Source: Myxococcota bacterium (GTDB taxonomy: Bacteria > Myxococcota_A > UBA9160 > PR03). Taken from it: a DNA stretch of 9,329 nt. The stretch spans positions 1 to 9,329 of the forward strand of contig JASJBO010000271.1 of the NCBI GenBank assembly GCA_030066475.1, in the 5' to 3' direction. Positions 7,226 through 9,329 of the stretch are shown here, piece by piece; within the stretch, counting starts at the first letter, position 1; each line of letters opens with the position of its first letter. The translations under genes were made by a program, and so were the position numbers. The notes under the pieces are model-generated. The model worked only from the letters and a program-made list of their open reading frames with translations. It ran no database searches and was not told where the DNA came from.

Positions 7226-7915
7226 ATGAAGCGCTTCCTGCTCGCGTCGCTGCTCGTCCCCACCGTCGCCCTCGGCGCGCCGGCGGTCAGGGTGCAGTAC
7301 GGAGAGGCCCGGGATCTCCAGGGCAACTTCGCCTATCGGGAGAAGCACACGATCCGGTACGACGGCGACCGGGTCCTGGGATCGGACACGATCTACACCG
7401 ACGCCAACGGCAAGCAGATCGCGAGAATGACGTCGGACTACTCCTTGAGCGTGGCGATGCCGACGTACGTCTTCACGGACGACGTGCGCGGGAATCGCGA
7501 AGGTCTGCGCATCGAGAACGGCAAGTACGTGATCTTCACCCAGAAGCGGGGCGAGAACGAGGAGACCGCCGAGCTCGAGGACACCGACAACGTCTTCAGC
7601 TGCCAGGGCTGGCACTACTACCTGGTGAATCGCCTTTCCCGGCTCGAGCGCGAGGAGATCGTGCTCAACCTGATCCTGCCCTCGGAGCTGCGTGCGTACG
7701 GCTTCGAGGTCCAGCAGACGGTCGCTCGAGGCGACCGTGTCGAGGTGCGCCTCGAGCTCGACAACTGGCTGCTGGCCGTTTTCGCTCCCAGCCTGAAGCT
7801 CGTGTACGACAAGTCGAACAGGAGGCTGATCGAGTACGAGGGGCTCTCCAACATCCCCGACAGTCGCGGCGACCGCCAGGACGTCCGGATCACCTACGAG
7901 TACGACGAAGGCTGA
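7226..7915 (+). CDS. Exported protein of unknown function
   Basis: I do not recognise this 229-residue protein. It starts with a clear Sec signal peptide (MKRFLLASLLVPTVALGAPA), with cleavage likely after the ALG near residue 17. The mature part is polar and rich in alternating strand-like segments (for example HTIRYDGDRV, KYVIFTQ, VEVRLELDNW, VRITYEY), with one Cys at 126 in SCQGWHYY. No membrane helix, lipobox or catalytic motif is visible. The closing segment, about 205-226 (RLIEYEGLSNIPDSRG then a final strand), suggests a curved beta-sheet such as a LolA-like or lipid-handling fold, but that is only a guess from texture. The ATG has no Shine-Dalgarno sequence and a TAACTT box six bases upstream. 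It is 104 bp upstream of the lipase gene on the same strand, so a role near the lipase in the periplasm is possible but unproven. Confidence 0.8.
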   Translation: MKRFLLASLLVPTVALGAPAVRVQYGEARDLQGNFAYREKHTIRYDGDRVLGSDTIYTDANGKQIARMTSDYSLSVAMPTYVFTDDVRGNREGLRIENGKYVIFTQKRGENEETAELEDTDNVFSCQGWHYYLVNRLSRLEREEIVLNLILPSELRAYGFEVQQTVARGDRVEVRLELDNWLLAVFAPSLKLVYDKSNRRLIEYEGLSNIPDSRGDRQDVRITYEYDEG

Positions 7916-7923
7916 GCCCCGGA

Positions 7924-7946
7924 CGGTCTCCGGACCGCTTCTTTCC
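7924..7946 (+). terminator. Weak intrinsic terminator after the small exported protein gene
   Basis: CGGTC (7924-7928) and GACCG (7933-7937) form a 5-bp GC-rich stem with a TCCG loop, starting nine bases after the stop codon. It is followed by CTTCTTTCC (7938-7946), the most T-rich tract of this gap. A competing stem, CCGGA with TCCGG (about 7919-7933), overlaps it. If active, it would separate the gene from the lipase transcript. Confidence 0.45.
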
Positions 7947-7948
7947 GC

Positions 7949-7978
7949 TGGACAGGCGCTCGCATCGCAGGGTAGAAA
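7949..7978 (+). promoter_or_regulatory. Candidate promoter of the lipase-foldase operon
   Basis: TGGACA (7949-7954) matches five of six bases of the sigma-70 -35 box. TAGAAA (7973-7978) matches four of six of the -10 box, with an 18-bp spacer. The RNA would start near 7985 and carry a leader of about 35 bases to the GTG start. The same bases can also be read as a poor sigma-54 site: GG at 7950-7951 and GC at 7962-7963 have the required spacing, but the rest of the -24 element does not match. Confidence 0.4.
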
Positions 7979-8004
7979 GATGGCGATCGGGGTCGCCCGG
8001 TCGA

Positions 8005-8013
8005 GGGGAGGGG
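8005..8013 (+). promoter_or_regulatory. Strong Shine-Dalgarno sequence deciding the lipase GTG start
   Basis: GGGGAGGGG lies six bases before the GTG at 8020. This fixes the start although the frame stays open far upstream. It contrasts with the three upstream genes, which lack such a site. Confidence 0.85.
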
Positions 8014-8019
8014 AATCCT

Positions 8020-8964
8020 GTGAGCTCCATCAGTCGTCGCCTGCGCGTCGCCGCCGTGGTGACGGTCTCGCTTCTGCTGCCGGCCCAGGCCCAGGCGGGC
8101 TGCTCCTGGTGGAACTGGTGGAGGTGCTACACCGAAACCCGCTACCCGATCGTGCTCTCCCACGGCCTGCTCGGCTTCGACGAGCTGGGGAGCTTCCTCG
8201 AGTACTTCTACGGCATTCCCGAGGCGCTGGAGGATGGCGGCGCCGAGGTCTACGTCACCCTGGTGAGCCAGGTGAACTCGAGCACCGAGCGCGGTGAGGA
8301 GCTGATCGCCCAGCTCGAAACGCTCCGCGCCGTCACCGGCCACCCGAAGTTCAACCTGATCGGCCACAGCCAGGGCGGCCTCGACGTGCGCTACGTGGCC
8401 TCCGTGCGCCCGGACCTGGTCGCGAGCGTCTCGACGGTGGCCTCGCCCCACAAGGGTGTCCCGGGCGTCGAGAACTTCCAGGACACGGACTGGCTGCTGG
8501 GCCTCGCGGCGGACTTGCTGGAGGCGGTGGGCTGGCTGATCGGCCTCCTGGCCGGCTCGGACTCCCCGCTCGACGGCGACGCCGCGCTCGAGCAGTTCCT
8601 GCCGGCCGGCGTGGCGGCCTTCAACGCCGCGCACCCCCAGGGCGTGCCCAGCTCGTCGTGCGGCGAGGGCCAGAAGGTCGTGAACGGCATCCGCTACTAC
8701 TCGTGGTCCGGCATCGGGCAGCTCACCAACGCATTCGACGTCACCGACCCGTTCCTCGCGCTCACCGACCTGGTGCTCGGCGGCATCACGGACGGGCTGG
8801 TCGAGCGCTGTAGCTCGCACCTGGGCGACGTCATCCGGGACAACTACTTCCAGAACCATCTGGACCAGGTCAATCAGCTGTTTGGCCTGGTCTCGATCTT
8901 CGAGCAGAGCCCCGAGTCGATCTTCCGGGCCCACGCCAACCGGCTCAAGAAGAAGGGGCTGTGA
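8020..8964 (+). CDS. lipA: Secreted triacylglycerol lipase, family I.1 (Pseudomonas LipA type)
   Basis: The 314-residue precursor hydrolyses triacylglycerol esters outside the cell. Residues 1-26 are a signal peptide ending AQA. YPIVLSHGLLGFD (42-54) is the conserved first strand and oxyanion loop. GHSQGG carries the nucleophile Ser117; the triad is completed by Asp258 (TDGLV) and His280 (QNHLDQ). Cys214 and Cys264 match the conserved disulfide, and Asp282 plus an Asp at 240 or 243 match the calcium site. The C-terminal block (HLGDVIRDNY, then HANRLKKKGL) closely resembles my recollection of the P. aeruginosa enzyme. Family members fold in the periplasm with a foldase and leave by type II secretion. 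The GTG start is set by a strong Shine-Dalgarno sequence and the signal peptide. The foldase gene follows after 18 bp. An unusual Trp/Cys-rich segment (27-37) precedes the usual mature start. Identification is very secure. Confidence 0.96.
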   Translation: MSSISRRLRVAAVVTVSLLLPAQAQAGCSWWNWWRCYTETRYPIVLSHGLLGFDELGSFLEYFYGIPEALEDGGAEVYVTLVSQVNSSTERGEELIAQLETLRAVTGHPKFNLIGHSQGGLDVRYVASVRPDLVASVSTVASPHKGVPGVENFQDTDWLLGLAADLLEAVGWLIGLLAGSDSPLDGDAALEQFLPAGVAAFNAAHPQGVPSSSCGEGQKVVNGIRYYSWSGIGQLTNAFDVTDPFLALTDLVLGGITDGLVERCSSHLGDVIRDNYFQNHLDQVNQLFGLVSIFEQSPESIFRAHANRLKKKGL

Positions 8965-8982
8965 CGCGGCCGGGTGGATTCG

Positions 8983-9329
8983 ATGCAGCACCGAGGGCTG
9001 ATCGGCGTGCTCGCTGCCGGGCTGGGGCTCGTGCTGGCGCTGTGGTGGGGCGCGGGCGACGACACCGCGCCGCCGGTGGCGAGTCCCATGGCGACCCCGT
9101 CGGCGGCGCCGCCCCGCGCGCCCGGCCCGGCCCCGCCAGAAGAAGCCGAGCCGCCCGCGGCCCACCGCGGCACCGACGTCGACGGCCACCTCGCCCGCGA
9201 CCGCGACGGCCGCTTCCTCCCCACGCCCGACGCCCTGCGTCTGTTCGACTACTTCTACCTGGCGCGGGGCGAGACTCCGGACGCCGAGATCGAGGCGCGC
9301 ATCGAGCGGGAGATCCGCCGCCGCCTGCC
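8983..9329 (+). CDS. lifO: Lipase-specific foldase (Lif/LipH type), 3' end outside the window
   Basis: The first 115 residues are visible and the frame is still open at the window end. Residues 5-22 form a single membrane helix, 25-60 are an Ala/Pro-rich linker, and the folding domain begins with RGTDVDGHLARDRDG (62-76), close to the RGTxVDG start of foldases. LFDYFYLARGE (87-97) corresponds to the family motif RXXFDY(F/C)LSAxGE. Foldases are anchored in the inner membrane, face the periplasm and bind the lipase to fold it before secretion. The ATG at 8983 is the first start after the lipase stop; GGTGGA (8973-8978) is a modest ribosome binding site. It lies 18 bp after the lipase gene, so the two form an operon. 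Odd: the motif Arg sits one residue too close to FDY (Arg86, with Leu85 where Arg is expected). Confidence 0.92.
   Translation, partial: MQHRGLIGVLAAGLGLVLALWWGAGDDTAPPVASPMATPSAAPPRAPGPAPPEEAEPPAAHRGTDVDGHLARDRDGRFLPTPDALRLFDYFYLARGETPDAEIEARIEREIRRRL

Noticed and set aside
7174..8019. Upstream extension of the lipase frame
   Set aside because: It overlaps the small exported protein in another frame, and the GTG at 8020 has both the Shine-Dalgarno sequence and the signal peptide.
8092..8103. Lipobox at the lipase signal peptide end (AQAGC)
   Set aside because: The -3 position is Gln, not Leu or a similar residue, and family I.1 lipases are soluble secreted enzymes.
7980..8297. 105-codon frame starting at ATG 7980, just after the TAGAAA box
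   Set aside because: The putative RNA start lies after this ATG, there is no ribosome binding site, and the product is an Arg-rich shadow of the lipase.
7894..9189. 431-codon minus-strand frame across the lipase
   Set aside because: Antisense to lipase and foldase, which have clear catalytic and family motifs; no start signal or domain is seen.
1..9329. CRISPR array, tRNA, rRNA, IS element or att site
   Set aside because: No regularly spaced repeats, no tRNA-like cloverleaf, no transposase frame and no terminal inverted repeats were seen.

Overview
The window is very GC-rich (about 70% by eye) and densely coded. It carries five protein genes and no RNA gene, insertion sequence or CRISPR array that I can see. 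Two gene products end in a Pro-Glu-Pro plus hydrophobic helix plus Arg sorting tail (PEP-CTERM type). A third is a secreted lipase of the Pseudomonas family followed by its membrane-bound foldase. Together these point to a Gram-negative, diderm, high-GC bacterium with a type II secretion system and an exosortase, perhaps a deltaproteobacterial or myxobacterial-type lineage. The species cannot be fixed from this sequence.

Layout. (1) Bases 1-1836, plus strand: the 3' part of a large exported protein with an FG-GAP-like start, an unrecognised central beta-rich region, a CARDB domain and a PEP-CTERM tail. (2) Bases 1862-4117, minus strand, convergent with the first: a complete 751-residue MMPL/RND-type inner-membrane transporter. 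(3) Bases 4118-4299: a divergent intergenic region. (4) Bases 4300-7122, plus strand: a 940-residue secreted zinc metallopeptidase with a fungalysin/thermolysin-type propeptide, an HEMGHH zinc motif, a PPC-like domain, an Asp-rich thrombospondin-3-like calcium-binding stretch and a PEP-CTERM-like tail. (5) Bases 7226-7915, plus strand: a small exported protein of unknown function. (6) Bases 8020-8964 and 8983-9329, plus strand: a family I.1 triacylglycerol lipase and the start of its dedicated foldase (Lif/LipH type), cut by the window end.

How the genes fit together. Most of the window encodes cell-envelope or extracellular proteins: a hydrolase pair (protease, lipase), surface-sorted proteins and a lipid-type transporter. 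The clear functional unit is lipase plus foldase, 18 bp apart: the lipase folds in the periplasm with the foldase's help before export. Both PEP-CTERM-type proteins would need an exosortase, which is not in this window.

The most notable non-coding signal concerns gene starts. The transporter, the protease and the small exported protein all lack a convincing Shine-Dalgarno sequence. Each instead has a TAnnnT hexamer exactly six bases before its ATG, the arrangement expected for leaderless mRNAs. The lipase is different: it has a strong Shine-Dalgarno sequence and a promoter-like element further upstream.
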